DNA of 64,000 bases, from positions 248,001-312,000 of the forward strand of contig LNEI01000027.1 in the NCBI GenBank assembly GCA_001464455.1, given 5' to 3'. Shown here one piece after another: positions 53,124 to 62,629 of this stretch (within the stretch, counting starts at the first letter, position 1; each line of letters begins with the position of its first letter). A model generated the notes under the pieces. The model was not told the DNA's origin, did not search any database, and saw only the letters and a program-made list of their open reading frames with translations. This stretch comes from Acidobacteria bacterium Ga0077534 (GTDB lineage: Bacteria > Acidobacteriota > Blastocatellia > Pyrinomonadales > Pyrinomonadaceae). The translations under genes and the position numbers were made by a program.

Positions 53124-53300
53124 ATTGGTAAAACCCATCGAAGCTAATCAAGAAATTGGTCAACATATTCTTGACATTCTAAGCTTTACGCCTCGATAAT
53201 AAAGGAGCGTTTTTGCAACAAAACATAGAGAAAATACAAAGTTTCCCTTTCGCTCTTGCAAATACCGGTATATTTAAGGATAATTATTGGTCATACCAAT
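53124..53300 (+). promoter_or_regulatory. Promoter and repeated ATTGGT motifs upstream of the pectin locus
   Basis: TTGACA (53171-53176) and GATAAT (53195-53200) are 18 bp apart; the start site would be near 53207, giving an untranslated leader of about 130 nt. ATTGGT occurs at 53124-53129, 53155-53160 (31 bp apart, both upstream of the -35 box) and 53286-53291, where it faces ACCAAT (53295-53300) as a perfect inverted repeat with a 3-nt centre. These may be binding sites of a regulator of the pectin genes. The leader is otherwise AT-rich and featureless. Confidence 0.55.
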
Positions 53301-53338
53301 TAGTTAGAATTCGGAAAGCAGTAGAGGTTTAGAAGTAT

Positions 53339-56300
53339 ATGAGAGTTAGAACCAGACTGGTTTGTTGTTTGATATCGATCTTTGTATTAACGGCGACGGC
53401 TTTCAGTCAGGAGTTTCGCGGTACGATAAACGGCACCGTCACCGACCCTAACGGGGCACCCGTGCCAAATGCGACCGTGACCGTTCGCAATATAGGTACG
53501 AATATTACCGCAACCGTTACGGCAAACGGCGAAGGCTCATACGTCGTGCCGCTGCTGCAGCCCGGAATGTACGCCATTACCGCGAGGGCGGATGGGTTCA
53601 AGACCTCGATCCGCGAAAACATCGAAGTCCGGATCGATGACCGCATAACTGCAGATCTTCGCCTCGAGATCGGCACGACAGCCGAGGTAAACGTGATTGC
53701 GGAGAACGAAGTTCTCGAACGCGGTAATGTGACAACCGGTACGGTCGTTACGGCCAGAGAGATCAGCGAACTGCCCCTGAGCGAAGGAGCTGCGTACAAT
53801 CTGGCGACGCAGGCGCCGGGTGTTTCATACACCGGCAACCCAAATTTCTCCGGCCCAACCGCAAACGGCAACCTGGCAGCGTTCCGTTCAAACGGCGTCG
53901 GCGGCAACCAGATCACGCTTGACGGTTCGCCAAACTCAGCCATCGACGGAGGCGTTGCCTACACTCCGCCGGCAGATTCGCTTTCTCAGTTCAAGATCCA
54001 GACAAACGCTTTTGATGCTCAGAGCGGATACACTGCCGGAGCGACGGTTAACGTTGCTGTAAAATCCGGAACCAACAAACTTCACGGCTCGGCTTATTAC
54101 TTCGACCGCAGCAAGGCCTTTACCTCAAATAATTTCTTTTCCAATCGTGCCGGTGCGGATCGGCCGGATCGCAAATATTACCGATACGGCGGCCAATTAA
54201 ACGGCCCGGTCAAACTCCCTGGCATTTATGACGGTAGGGATAAGACCTTCTTCATGTTTTCTTACGAGAAGCAATATAATAAGCGGCCCGAACCTGAGAT
54301 CTTCACGGTGCCGACCGAGCTGATGCGAAGCGGAAACTTTTCCGAACTGCTCGCTTTGCCTACGCCGGTTCAGATCTTCGATCCTGCAACGGCAGTGCTC
54401 AGAAATACGTCGTGTGCGGCGGGCAGCACGGGGACCACGGTTTGCCGAACGGCATTCGCCGGTAACATCATCCCAACGGCCCGTCTGAATCAGGCCGCCG
54501 TTCGTTTCCTGAACCTTTATCCGCGGCCCAACCAGACGGGACTTGGTAATGGAACCGTCGATAACTACTTCTCGAATCAAACGAACATCCAGCCTTACGA
54601 TTCATATCTGGCCCGCATCGATCACAACATCAATCCGAACAACCGTCTGTTTGCAAAGTTCTTTTACAGTAAGAGCGACGAGGATCGGTACAATTGGCTG
54701 GACACGCCGGGATCGATCACGCAGGGTTATGAGATCAGGCGCAACATCGGTGGCAACCTGAACTACACCGCTATCCTATCCAACAGCATCGTGCTCGACA
54801 TCCGCTCGAGCTATAACAGCTTTCTCCAGGAGCGCATTTCTCCTAACGCCGTTTCAGCGGCAGATCTTGGATTTGCAGGGATTGCGAGCGTGACAGACTC
54901 GCCGGTTTTTCCGCGTTTCGATTTTACCAATTACGACACTCTCGGAGCAGAAAGAGCTGACTTTAATGAGGGGTTGAACCGTGAGTATGAATTATTATCG
55001 ATCCAGCCCGTTTTAACTCAGATCTGGGGCAATCACACGCTGAAGTATGGCTACGATTTTCGTAACATTACCGAAAACAGGTTTTCAAACGGATACAACG
55101 CTGGCAGGTTTCTCTTTAACGGAACTTACACTTCACCAGCGTCAAATTCGAATGCCGCTACGGTTAATCAGACCGGGCGTGAACTTGCTGCATTTCTTCT
55201 GGGTATTCCCTCGGCGAATGCTAACAGCCTTATCGAGCAGGCTTCACCTTACGACGTAAGCGGTATGTATCATGGCTTTTTCATTCAGGATGACTGGCGT
55301 GTGACTTCGCGATTGACCCTGAATCTAGGGTTGCGGTATGAGCTTGAGACCGGGCTCCGCGAAGCTGAGGGACGAATAGTCGTTGGTTTTGATAACGCTG
55401 CGGCGAGCCCTCTGCGATCGGCTGTCCTCGCAAATTACGACGCAAGTGTGCCGGCCAGCGTGCCAAGAGCAACTTTTGCCAATCTCAGCGGCGGACTAAG
55501 GTTCGCGTCCGGGGCAGACGATCGAAATCAGGCTACGGATAAGAACAATTTTCAGCCCAGGGTCGGCATCTCGTATGCCCTTGGCAACAAGACGGTTCTT
55601 CGCGGTGGTTTCGGTATCTTCACCGCCCCATTTCAGATACAGCCAATAAATCAGGCAGGCTTTACGGCATCGACCGCGTTTGTCCCGACCACGAACAACG
55701 GTCTAACGTTCATCGCCGACATTAACAATCCGTTTCCTACCGGTCTAAACCCTGCGGTTGGTTCCTCGCTTGGGCTCAATACTCTTTTGGGGACAACGCT
55801 CGGCACGACAAACGCAACTGGGCCGACTGAAACGACGATACACACCTTTGAACGAAAGAATGCCAATTACACGCGATTTGTAGTCGGTGTTCAGCACGAA
55901 CTTCCTTTTCAGATCGGGCTTGAGGCAAATTTGATCTTCTCGCGTGGACGCGATCTGCCCGTGCTTCGTCAGCTGAACTATCTCCCTCGAGAAGTGCTGA
56001 ATAACTTCAACGGCGTTGACACAGCGACGATCGCTTCGACGATCACGGCCACCACGACGTTTTTGAATCAAACTGTTGCTAACCCGTTTCGCGGGCTCGT
56101 GCCTACAAACGCGACGCTCAATGCTGCAACGATCCAGCGACGCTTTTTGCTCACACAGAATCCTCAGTTCCAGGATCTGATCGTTACCGAGTACAACGGT
56201 TCGAGCAAATATTCGTCGCTGCAACTACAGATGTCCAAGCGTTTCGGTCGCGGCATCTCGATCAATGCGTCTTATACTTACAACGATGAGACCGAAACCA

Positions 56301-56938
56301 CACGCCGCCTCAACCCGCAAGACGCGGACCTGACCGAGATGATCTCGACCTTTAGCCGTCCGCACCGATTTGCGATCTCATCGGTATTTGAACTGCCGTT
56401 CGGCCGTAAGCGAGCTTTCTTGTCGGATCTTCATCCGGTGGCCGATGCCATCCTGGGCGGCTGGCAGTTGAACACCGTTTTCGAGCGTCAGTCGGGCGAA
56501 CCGCTGCTACTGCCTAATCTGTACTATGGCGGTGACATCACGCAGCTTCGTGCCCGTATCGGCGATCGTGATGAGCAGGGACGGCGTTACGGCGTTGATA
56601 TTCCGGCATTCGACATTTCGGCGTTCCGGGTTAACGGCGTAGTTCCCGGATTTTCGAATAACTACACAGTCTCGAGCCAGAATGCCTTGCGAATTATCCC
56701 TTACACGATGGATAACTTCCGCAACCAGACTTTCCAGAAATTTGACGTCGGCCTGACGAAGAATTTCCGCATCAGCGAGCAAGCGAGGCTGCAGGTCCGT
56801 GTCGAGGGAATAAATGCACTCAACTGGGTGTACTTTTCAGGCATCCAACTTGCCGCGACCAATGCTGCGTTTGGTTTCGTAAACACTCAGCGAAATCTGC
56901 CGCGTGATATTCAGCTTGGGGCGAGATTTACATTCTAG
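53339..56938 (+). CDS. TonB-dependent receptor with carboxypeptidase-like N-terminal domain (Oar-like)
   Basis: It probably imports pectin-derived oligosaccharides across the outer membrane using TonB energy. A signal peptide (LVCCLISIFVLTATAFSQ) precedes a CarboxypepD_reg domain (GTINGTVTDPNGAPVPNATV), then a plug region (ISELPLSEGAAYNLATQAPG, GNQITLDGSPNSAIDGG) and a long barrel that ends LGARFTF. At 1199 residues it is typical of the large acidobacterial receptors. The gene has its own promoter with ATTGGT motifs, and the polysaccharide enzyme genes follow on the same strand after 111 bp without a clear terminator. Confidence 0.9.
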   Translation: MRVRTRLVCCLISIFVLTATAFSQEFRGTINGTVTDPNGAPVPNATVTVRNIGTNITATVTANGEGSYVVPLLQPGMYAITARADGFKTSIRENIEVRIDDRITADLRLEIGTTAEVNVIAENEVLERGNVTTGTVVTAREISELPLSEGAAYNLATQAPGVSYTGNPNFSGPTANGNLAAFRSNGVGGNQITLDGSPNSAIDGGVAYTPPADSLSQFKIQTNAFDAQSGYTAGATVNVAVKSGTNKLHGSAYYFDRSKAFTSNNFFSNRAGADRPDRKYYRYGGQLNGPVKLPGIYDGRDKTFFMFSYEKQYNKRPEPEIFTVPTELMRSGNFSELLALPTPVQIFDPATAVLRNTSCAAGSTGTTVCRTAFAGNIIPTARLNQAAVRFLNLYPRPNQTGLGNGTVDNYFSNQTNIQPYDSYLARIDHNINPNNRLFAKFFYSKSDEDRYNWLDTPGSITQGYEIRRNIGGNLNYTAILSNSIVLDIRSSYNSFLQERISPNAVSAADLGFAGIASVTDSPVFPRFDFTNYDTLGAERADFNEGLNREYELLSIQPVLTQIWGNHTLKYGYDFRNITENRFSNGYNAGRFLFNGTYTSPASNSNAATVNQTGRELAAFLLGIPSANANSLIEQASPYDVSGMYHGFFIQDDWRVTSRLTLNLGLRYELETGLREAEGRIVVGFDNAAASPLRSAVLANYDASVPASVPRATFANLSGGLRFASGADDRNQATDKNNFQPRVGISYALGNKTVLRGGFGIFTAPFQIQPINQAGFTASTAFVPTTNNGLTFIADINNPFPTGLNPAVGSSLGLNTLLGTTLGTTNATGPTETTIHTFERKNANYTRFVVGVQHELPFQIGLEANLIFSRGRDLPVLRQLNYLPREVLNNFNGVDTATIASTITATTTFLNQTVANPFRGLVPTNATLNAATIQRRFLLTQNPQFQDLIVTEYNGSSKYSSLQLQMSKRFGRGISINASYTYNDETETTRRLNPQDADLTEMISTFSRPHRFAISSVFELPFGRKRAFLSDLHPVADAILGGWQLNTVFERQSGEPLLLPNLYYGGDITQLRARIGDRDEQGRRYGVDIPAFDISAFRVNGVVPGFSNNYTVSSQNALRIIPYTMDNFRNQTFQKFDVGLTKNFRISEQARLQVRVEGINALNWVYFSGIQLAATNAAFGFVNTQRNLPRDIQLGARFTF

Positions 56939-57049
56939 TGTTCCATGATTCTCGGTTTGTTCCGTGGTTGATCTTTTATCGGTTAGCCGCAGAACAAACG
57001 AGAAAACCAAGGACCGAAGAGGCAAGAACAACGGGTTGAGTCTTAAATA

Positions 57050-59071
57050 ATGAGAGTGGTTTGGCGGGTTTTTTTCAGCTTGTTCGTGTTATGCGGCTTT
57101 GCTTATGGCGGCAACATCACAGTTGCCGCCGATGGCACTGGCGACGTGCGAACCGTCATGGCCGCTATCGAACGCGTGCCTGAGAATAATCCGAAACGCT
57201 TCGTGATCACGATCAAGCCCGGAACATACAAAGAACAGATCAGGGTTCCCGCGAACAAGCCTTACGTCTCGTTTATCGGAACGGACGCGGCAACGACCGT
57301 GCTGACGTTCAGCATTTCAAATAAAGAAGCTGGTTCGACCTCAGCCGCGTACGCGACCTACATCGGTGGTCACGATTTCTACGCCGAGAATATAACGTTT
57401 GAAAATTCGTTTGGCGTTGGCTCTCAGGCTGTTGCGATCCTTGTTGAGGCCGACCGTTCGGTATTCAAGAAGTGCCGCTTTCTTGGCTGGCAGGACACGC
57501 TTTATGCGAAGAATGGACGGCAATTCTACGTTGACAGCTACATCGAGGGAAGCGTCGATTACATCTTTGGCCAGGCTGCCGCTGTTTTTGAGAACTCGCA
57601 CATTCATACGAAAGGCGATGGCTACGTTACCGCTCCGATGCGTTTCGCAGCGGACGAGCCCGCAGGTTTTGTTTTCAATAAATGCCGTTTGACCAGCAGC
57701 GACACAAAGAACGGCGTTTACCTCGGGCGGCCATGGCGTGACTTTGGCCGCACCGTGTTTTTGAACACCCACATGGATGCCCATATTCGGCCCGAAGGCT
57801 GGCACCGTTGGGAACCGCAGCGTGAAAAGACCGCCTACCTTGCCGAATACGGCTCGACCGGAAAAGGGGCATCGCCCGAGACCCGGGTTGCTTGGGCTCG
57901 AAGGTTAAGCGACACTGACGTGAAGCAGTTTTCGGTCGAGAATTTTCTTAGCGGCCGCGACGGTTGGAACCCGTACAAATCGAATAATTTTGCCTGGCAG
58001 GAAAAGACGCAGCCGGACTTTAAGCTCGTCACATGGAATGATGCCCTGAGGCAGAAGCCCCTGTGGTATCAAACCGACGAAGCGGCACGCATCGGCGATC
58101 AACTGCTGTTGTATCAGAAGTCGAACGGTGGCTTTGAAAAGAATATTGACATGGCTTTGATGCTTACCGCGACCGAGCGAGCTAAGCTTGCTGCGTCAAA
58201 GGATGTCATTAAAGATACGACGATCGACAACAAAGCGACCTTCACTCAGATCGAGTACCTTGGCAAACTGATCACGGCGAGCTTGCTCAAGGCCTCGCCG
58301 CCCCGTAATTTTCCGGGTTACAAGGAAGCCTATTTCAAGGGCCTCGACTATCTGCTGTCATCTCAGTATGAAAATGGTGGATTTCCGCAATTTTTCCCGC
58401 TGAAGAAAGGGTATTACACGCACATAACCTACAACGACGGCGCAATGACCGGCGTGCTCGAGCTTTTCCGTGACGTAGCCGAGCGAGCACCCGATCATCA
58501 GTTCGTTGACGAAGAGCGAAGAAAAAAATGCGAAGCCGCAGTATCAAAGGGCCTCGCTCTTACGCTCAAGTTACAGATCCTGATCAAGGGAACCCCGACC
58601 ATCTGGGCGGCCCAATACGACGAGGTGACGCTAAAGCCGGCGAATGCTCGCGCGTTTGAACCCGCATCGCTGTCCGGCGGCGAGTCCGTCGCGATCGTCA
58701 GGTTTCTGATGGGCGTCAAGAACCCTACAAAAGAAGTCGTCGACGCTGTCGAGAACGCTATCGCATGGTATCGGAAAAACAAGATCACAGGACACAAACT
58801 AGAACGCAAGGCTTCGCCGGAAGGGTGGAAATACTCGCTCGTCAAAGACCCCGCGGGAGTACCTCTGTGGGGACGGTTTTACGAGATGGAAACGATGCGC
58901 CCGATCTTCATCGGGCGTGACGCGGTGATCAAGTACGACATTAAGGAACTCGACGCTGAACGCGCAGGCGGCTACACCTGGTACGTCTCAAACCCGGAAA
59001 GCCTGATCGAAAAAGACTATCCGAAATGGAAGAAAGCGATCACGGGTGGGGCGAAAGATTACGCAAAGTAG
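57050..59071 (+). CDS. Pectin methylesterase-pectate lyase fusion (CE8-PL10)
   Basis: The N-terminal half (about 20-300) is a pectinesterase: VGSQAVAILVEADRS, GWQDTLYAKNG, GSVDYIFGQAAAVFEN and VYLGRPWRDFGRT hold the catalytic aspartates and arginine. The C-terminal half (about 310-673) is a family 10 pectate lyase (LLLYQKSNGGFEKNIDMAL, SSQYENGGFPQFFPLK, GVPLWGRFYEME). A signal peptide (VFFSLFVLCGFAYG) exports it. Removing methyl groups and cutting the exposed polygalacturonate in one protein is efficient, since lyases prefer demethylated chains. The polygalacturonase gene starts 5 bp later. Confidence 0.92.
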   Translation: MRVVWRVFFSLFVLCGFAYGGNITVAADGTGDVRTVMAAIERVPENNPKRFVITIKPGTYKEQIRVPANKPYVSFIGTDAATTVLTFSISNKEAGSTSAAYATYIGGHDFYAENITFENSFGVGSQAVAILVEADRSVFKKCRFLGWQDTLYAKNGRQFYVDSYIEGSVDYIFGQAAAVFENSHIHTKGDGYVTAPMRFAADEPAGFVFNKCRLTSSDTKNGVYLGRPWRDFGRTVFLNTHMDAHIRPEGWHRWEPQREKTAYLAEYGSTGKGASPETRVAWARRLSDTDVKQFSVENFLSGRDGWNPYKSNNFAWQEKTQPDFKLVTWNDALRQKPLWYQTDEAARIGDQLLLYQKSNGGFEKNIDMALMLTATERAKLAASKDVIKDTTIDNKATFTQIEYLGKLITASLLKASPPRNFPGYKEAYFKGLDYLLSSQYENGGFPQFFPLKKGYYTHITYNDGAMTGVLELFRDVAERAPDHQFVDEERRKKCEAAVSKGLALTLKLQILIKGTPTIWAAQYDEVTLKPANARAFEPASLSGGESVAIVRFLMGVKNPTKEVVDAVENAIAWYRKNKITGHKLERKASPEGWKYSLVKDPAGVPLWGRFYEMETMRPIFIGRDAVIKYDIKELDAERAGGYTWYVSNPESLIEKDYPKWKKAITGGAKDYAK

Positions 59072-59076
59072 GATTT

Positions 59077-60483
59077 ATGCAAAACAGACGGGATTTTATT
59101 GTTAACTTTGCTATTGGTGCTGCAGGATTTGCCATCGCGCCTAGAATTGCTTTTGGCCAGTCCGATCCTTGGACGACTGAGTATCCAAAGGTACTGGCTC
59201 GTATCAAGCCTCCTAAGTTCCCTAAGCGAGACTTTAGCATTCTGAAATACGGGGCGAAAGCTGACGGGAAAACGCTGGCGACAGATGCGATCGCCAAGGC
59301 AATTGCCGCCGCTAACAAGGCTGGCGGCGGACGCGTTATTGTTCCCGCCGGTGAATTTCTTACCGGGGCGATCCATCTCAAATCGAACGTGAATCTACAC
59401 GTCGCAAAAGGTGCGACACTTAAGTTCACGACCGATACGAAAGCGTATCCGAACGTTTTCTCACGGTGGGAAGGCATGGAGTTGATGAACTTTTCCCCGT
59501 TTATCTACGCTTACGAGCAAAGGAACATCGCTGTCACCGGGGAAGGCACGCTTGACGGACAAGCCGACAATATTCATTGGTGGCCCTGGAAAGGCAACAC
59601 TCGCGACGGCTGGGTACAGGGTGCTCCGCGACAGCATGGCGACCGTGACCAGCTTCATAAAATGATGGCTGTTCCGGTGCCGGTAACGGAACGGGTTTTT
59701 GGTGAAGGCCACTATCTGCGGCCGCAGTTTATTCAGCCTTACAAGTGTAAAAATATCCTGATCGAGGGCGTGACAATACTTCGTTCACCGATGTGGGAAG
59801 TGCACCCCGTTTTGTGTGAGAACGTAACGGTGCGCAGGATCCGTGTCGAGACCCACGGCCCAAACAACGACGGCTGCAATCCCGAAAGCTGCAAGGACGT
59901 GCTGATCGACGAATGCTATTTCGACACCGGCGATGACTGCATCGCGATCAAATCCGGCCGAAACGAGGACGGGAGAAGGCTAAACACTCCAAGCGAGAAC
60001 ATCATCATCCGCAACTGCATAATGAAAGAAGGCCACGGCGGCATTACGCTTGGCAGCGAGATCTCGGGAGGCGTACGGAATGTTTTTGCCATCGGCAATA
60101 AGCTCGACAGCCCCGATCTGTGGACCGCTCTGCGTGTCAAAAACAATGCTTCTCGCGGCGGGGTTCTCGAGAATATCTTTTTGAAAGACACGACCGTCGG
60201 CACGGTTTCACGCTCGGTGATCGAGGTCGATTTTAATTACGAAGAAGGTGCGAAAGGCGGTCATACGCCGGTCGTCCGCAATTATGTCGTGGAGAATCTG
60301 ACATGTTTGACGCCAAACATGGCGGTTGACCTTCAGGGGCTCGACAATGCTCCTATTTACGATGTGAAGCTCATCAACTGTGACTTCGGCACAGTCAAAA
60401 AGCCGAGCATCATCAAGAATGTTAAGAACCTGAAGCTTCAAAGGGTTAAGGTCGCAGGGAAACAGGTAACGGAGTTGACATGA
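59077..60483 (+). CDS. Polygalacturonase (GH28)
   Basis: It hydrolyses galacturonan chains in the periplasm or outside. The four GH28 motifs are visible: NNDGCNPESC (NxD), DTGDDCIAIKSG (DD), EGHGGITLGSE (GHG) and LRVKNNASRGG (RxK). The N-terminus NRRDFIVNFAIGAAGFAIA resembles a twin-arginine signal. ATG 59077 is chosen because an AGGA site lies just upstream; the open frame extends back into the CE8-PL10 gene. It overlaps the next gene by 4 bp (ATGA). Confidence 0.94.
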   Translation: MQNRRDFIVNFAIGAAGFAIAPRIAFGQSDPWTTEYPKVLARIKPPKFPKRDFSILKYGAKADGKTLATDAIAKAIAAANKAGGGRVIVPAGEFLTGAIHLKSNVNLHVAKGATLKFTTDTKAYPNVFSRWEGMELMNFSPFIYAYEQRNIAVTGEGTLDGQADNIHWWPWKGNTRDGWVQGAPRQHGDRDQLHKMMAVPVPVTERVFGEGHYLRPQFIQPYKCKNILIEGVTILRSPMWEVHPVLCENVTVRRIRVETHGPNNDGCNPESCKDVLIDECYFDTGDDCIAIKSGRNEDGRRLNTPSENIIIRNCIMKEGHGGITLGSEISGGVRNVFAIGNKLDSPDLWTALRVKNNASRGGVLENIFLKDTTVGTVSRSVIEVDFNYEEGAKGGHTPVVRNYVVENLTCLTPNMAVDLQGLDNAPIYDVKLINCDFGTVKKPSIIKNVKNLKLQRVKVAGKQVTELT

Positions 60484-61883
60484 AAAGACGCGAGTTTCTA
60501 GAAACGTCGGCAGCGGCAATGTTCGGAGCGATCCTGAGCACTTATGCGAACGCAAATGGCGTGGTAGCCAAAAAACGCATAGCGATGGTTGGCACCGGTG
60601 TGCGCGGGATGAATTTTTGGGGCGTGGCCGTGCTCGAGAGATTCGGCGAACACGTTGATTTTGTCGGCCTGTGTGATATCAATCCGGGCCGGGTCGAATA
60701 CGCGAAGCAGGTGATGAAGGTCAGTTGTCCGACGTTCACTGACTTCGACAAGATGATGGCCGCAGTCAAGCCTGAGATCGTGCTCGTTATGACGACCGAC
60801 AGCGAGCACGACAAGCAGATCGTCCGGGCTCTCGAGATGGGTGCCGATGTCATCACCGAAAAACCTATGACGACGGACGAGGTCAAATGCCGTTCGATAC
60901 TCGCTGCCGAGAAAAAGACTGGCCGCAAGGTCCACGTTGCATTTAACTATCGTTTCAGCCCGTATTTTACGCGTCTCAAGCAGCTTTTATCAGAAAACAG
61001 GATCGGCAAAGTCACCTCGGTCGACTTTAACTGGTTTCTCAATGTCTATCACGGAGCGAGCTATTTCCGACGTTGGCACGGGCTGAAGGCCAAGGGCGGG
61101 TCGCTGTGGGTTCACAAGGCGACGCATCATTTCGACCTAATGAACTGGTGGCTCGATTCCGACCCGGTTCAGGTTACGGCTTACGGTGCACTTGAGCATT
61201 ACGGCAAGAACGGAAAGGTTCGCGGTGCGAGCTGCCGTTCGTGCGACCACAAATCGTCGTGCAAATTCTTTTGGGATATTACGAAAGATGCGGGGGCGAT
61301 GAAGCTCTATGTCGATCACGAAAAGCACGATGGATACATTCGCGACGGCTGTGTCTTCAGCCCCGCGATCGATATCTACGACAAGATGTCGGCACAGGTG
61401 ATCTATGCGAACGGAGTGACGCTTAACTATTCGCTGACGACCTATTCGCCATACGAAGGCCATCGGTTGACGTTTAACGGTTTCGACGGAAAGATCGACA
61501 CATGGCAGGGCATCCCGTACCAACGCGGTACTTTCGATAAGATCGACCAGGCGGCCCGCCACGCTCTCGAGATGGAGCAGGGAAACGAAGCGGCCGACGG
61601 TTTTGAAGAGATCATTCTGCACAAGAATTTTGAACCAAACCCCGAATCGATCCGCGTTCCGCGCTACCGCGGGGGGCACGGCGGCGGGGATATTCGTATG
61701 CATCGCAAAATGTTCCAGAACGAGCCCGCTACAGAGCCGTTTCGCCATTCGGCCGGAACTCGCGATGGCGCGATGTCGATATTGATCGGTATCGCGGCCA
61801 GAAAGAGCATCGATGAAAAACGCACCGTTCGTATCGAGGAGTTAACCGATATCAAGCCGATGGCAAAACGACCTGTCGCATGA
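60480..61883 (+). CDS. Gfo/Idh/MocA-family oxidoreductase with Tat-like signal
   Basis: The NAD(P)-binding Rossmann part starts IAMVGTGVRGMNFWG, and the family motif EKP is in VITEKPMTTDE. Members oxidise or rearrange sugars, some as glycosidases. The signal MKRREFLETSAAAMFGA has twin arginines, so it may be exported folded with its cofactor. An unusual cysteine set, CRSCDHKSSC (about residues 251-260), might bind a metal and is not needed for the standard reaction. Its position between GH28 and an acetylesterase suggests a role on pectin side-chain sugars. The precise substrate is unknown. Confidence 0.88.
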   Translation: MKRREFLETSAAAMFGAILSTYANANGVVAKKRIAMVGTGVRGMNFWGVAVLERFGEHVDFVGLCDINPGRVEYAKQVMKVSCPTFTDFDKMMAAVKPEIVLVMTTDSEHDKQIVRALEMGADVITEKPMTTDEVKCRSILAAEKKTGRKVHVAFNYRFSPYFTRLKQLLSENRIGKVTSVDFNWFLNVYHGASYFRRWHGLKAKGGSLWVHKATHHFDLMNWWLDSDPVQVTAYGALEHYGKNGKVRGASCRSCDHKSSCKFFWDITKDAGAMKLYVDHEKHDGYIRDGCVFSPAIDIYDKMSAQVIYANGVTLNYSLTTYSPYEGHRLTFNGFDGKIDTWQGIPYQRGTFDKIDQAARHALEMEQGNEAADGFEEIILHKNFEPNPESIRVPRYRGGHGGGDIRMHRKMFQNEPATEPFRHSAGTRDGAMSILIGIAARKSIDEKRTVRIEELTDIKPMAKRPVA

Positions 61884-62629
61884 AATTTGTATTGGCCACA
61901 CTTTTTCTGCTTTCGAGTGCCGCAATGATCGCGGCGCAGCAGCAGCAGCCGACCACGATCTTTCTCGCGGGCGATTCGACCATGGCGCCAAAGGCGGCGG
62001 ACAAACGTCCCGAGACGGGCTGGGGCGAAATGCTTGAAAGTAAGTTTAAGCCCGGAACTGTAAAGGTGGACAACCGGGCGATGAACGGACGCAGCACAAC
62101 CTCGTTCATTGCCGAAGGGCGTTGGAAAGCCTTGATCGATTCGGTTCAAAAAGGTGATTTCGTCTATATCCAGTTCGGCCATAACGACCAGAAGAAAGAC
62201 AAAGCAAGTGTTTACGCGGCACCCGACGCATATAGGACGAACCTGGCGGGTTTTGTAAAAGATGTTCGAGCAAAACGGGCTACGCCGATCCTGATGACTT
62301 CGATCGCACGGCGAAGGTTTGAGGCGGGACGCGTCGTCCAAACTCACGGCGAGTATCCCGAGCTTGTAAAATCGGTCGCCAAGGAACTAAATGTCGTGCT
62401 CATCGACATGGAACGCAAGACCGACGCGATGCTCGTTAAATATGGCGAAGAAGGTTCGAGAAGATTGTTTCTGCACCTAAAACCGGGCGAGCACGTTAAT
62501 TACCCGAAAGGTGTCGAGGACAACACACATCTTTCGCCATACGGCGCCGATATTATTGCGGGACTCGCGTTGGACGGGATAAGGGAGTCGCTGCTTCTCG
62601 ATCTGGCTAAGCTCATTATTTATCGATGA
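61880..62629 (+). CDS. Rhamnogalacturonan acetylesterase (SGNH hydrolase)
   Basis: It removes acetyl groups from the rhamnogalacturonan backbone of pectin. The SGNH blocks are visible: FLAGDSTMAPK (nucleophile serine), NRAMNGRST, QFGHNDQKKDK and the acid-histidine motif DNTHLSPYGADII. A signal peptide (FVLATLFLLSSAAMIAA) exports it, and 249 residues is the usual size. It overlaps its neighbours on both sides by 4 bp, placing it firmly in the pectin operon. Confidence 0.92.
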   Translation: MKFVLATLFLLSSAAMIAAQQQQPTTIFLAGDSTMAPKAADKRPETGWGEMLESKFKPGTVKVDNRAMNGRSTTSFIAEGRWKALIDSVQKGDFVYIQFGHNDQKKDKASVYAAPDAYRTNLAGFVKDVRAKRATPILMTSIARRRFEAGRVVQTHGEYPELVKSVAKELNVVLIDMERKTDAMLVKYGEEGSRRLFLHLKPGEHVNYPKGVEDNTHLSPYGADIIAGLALDGIRESLLLDLAKLIIYR

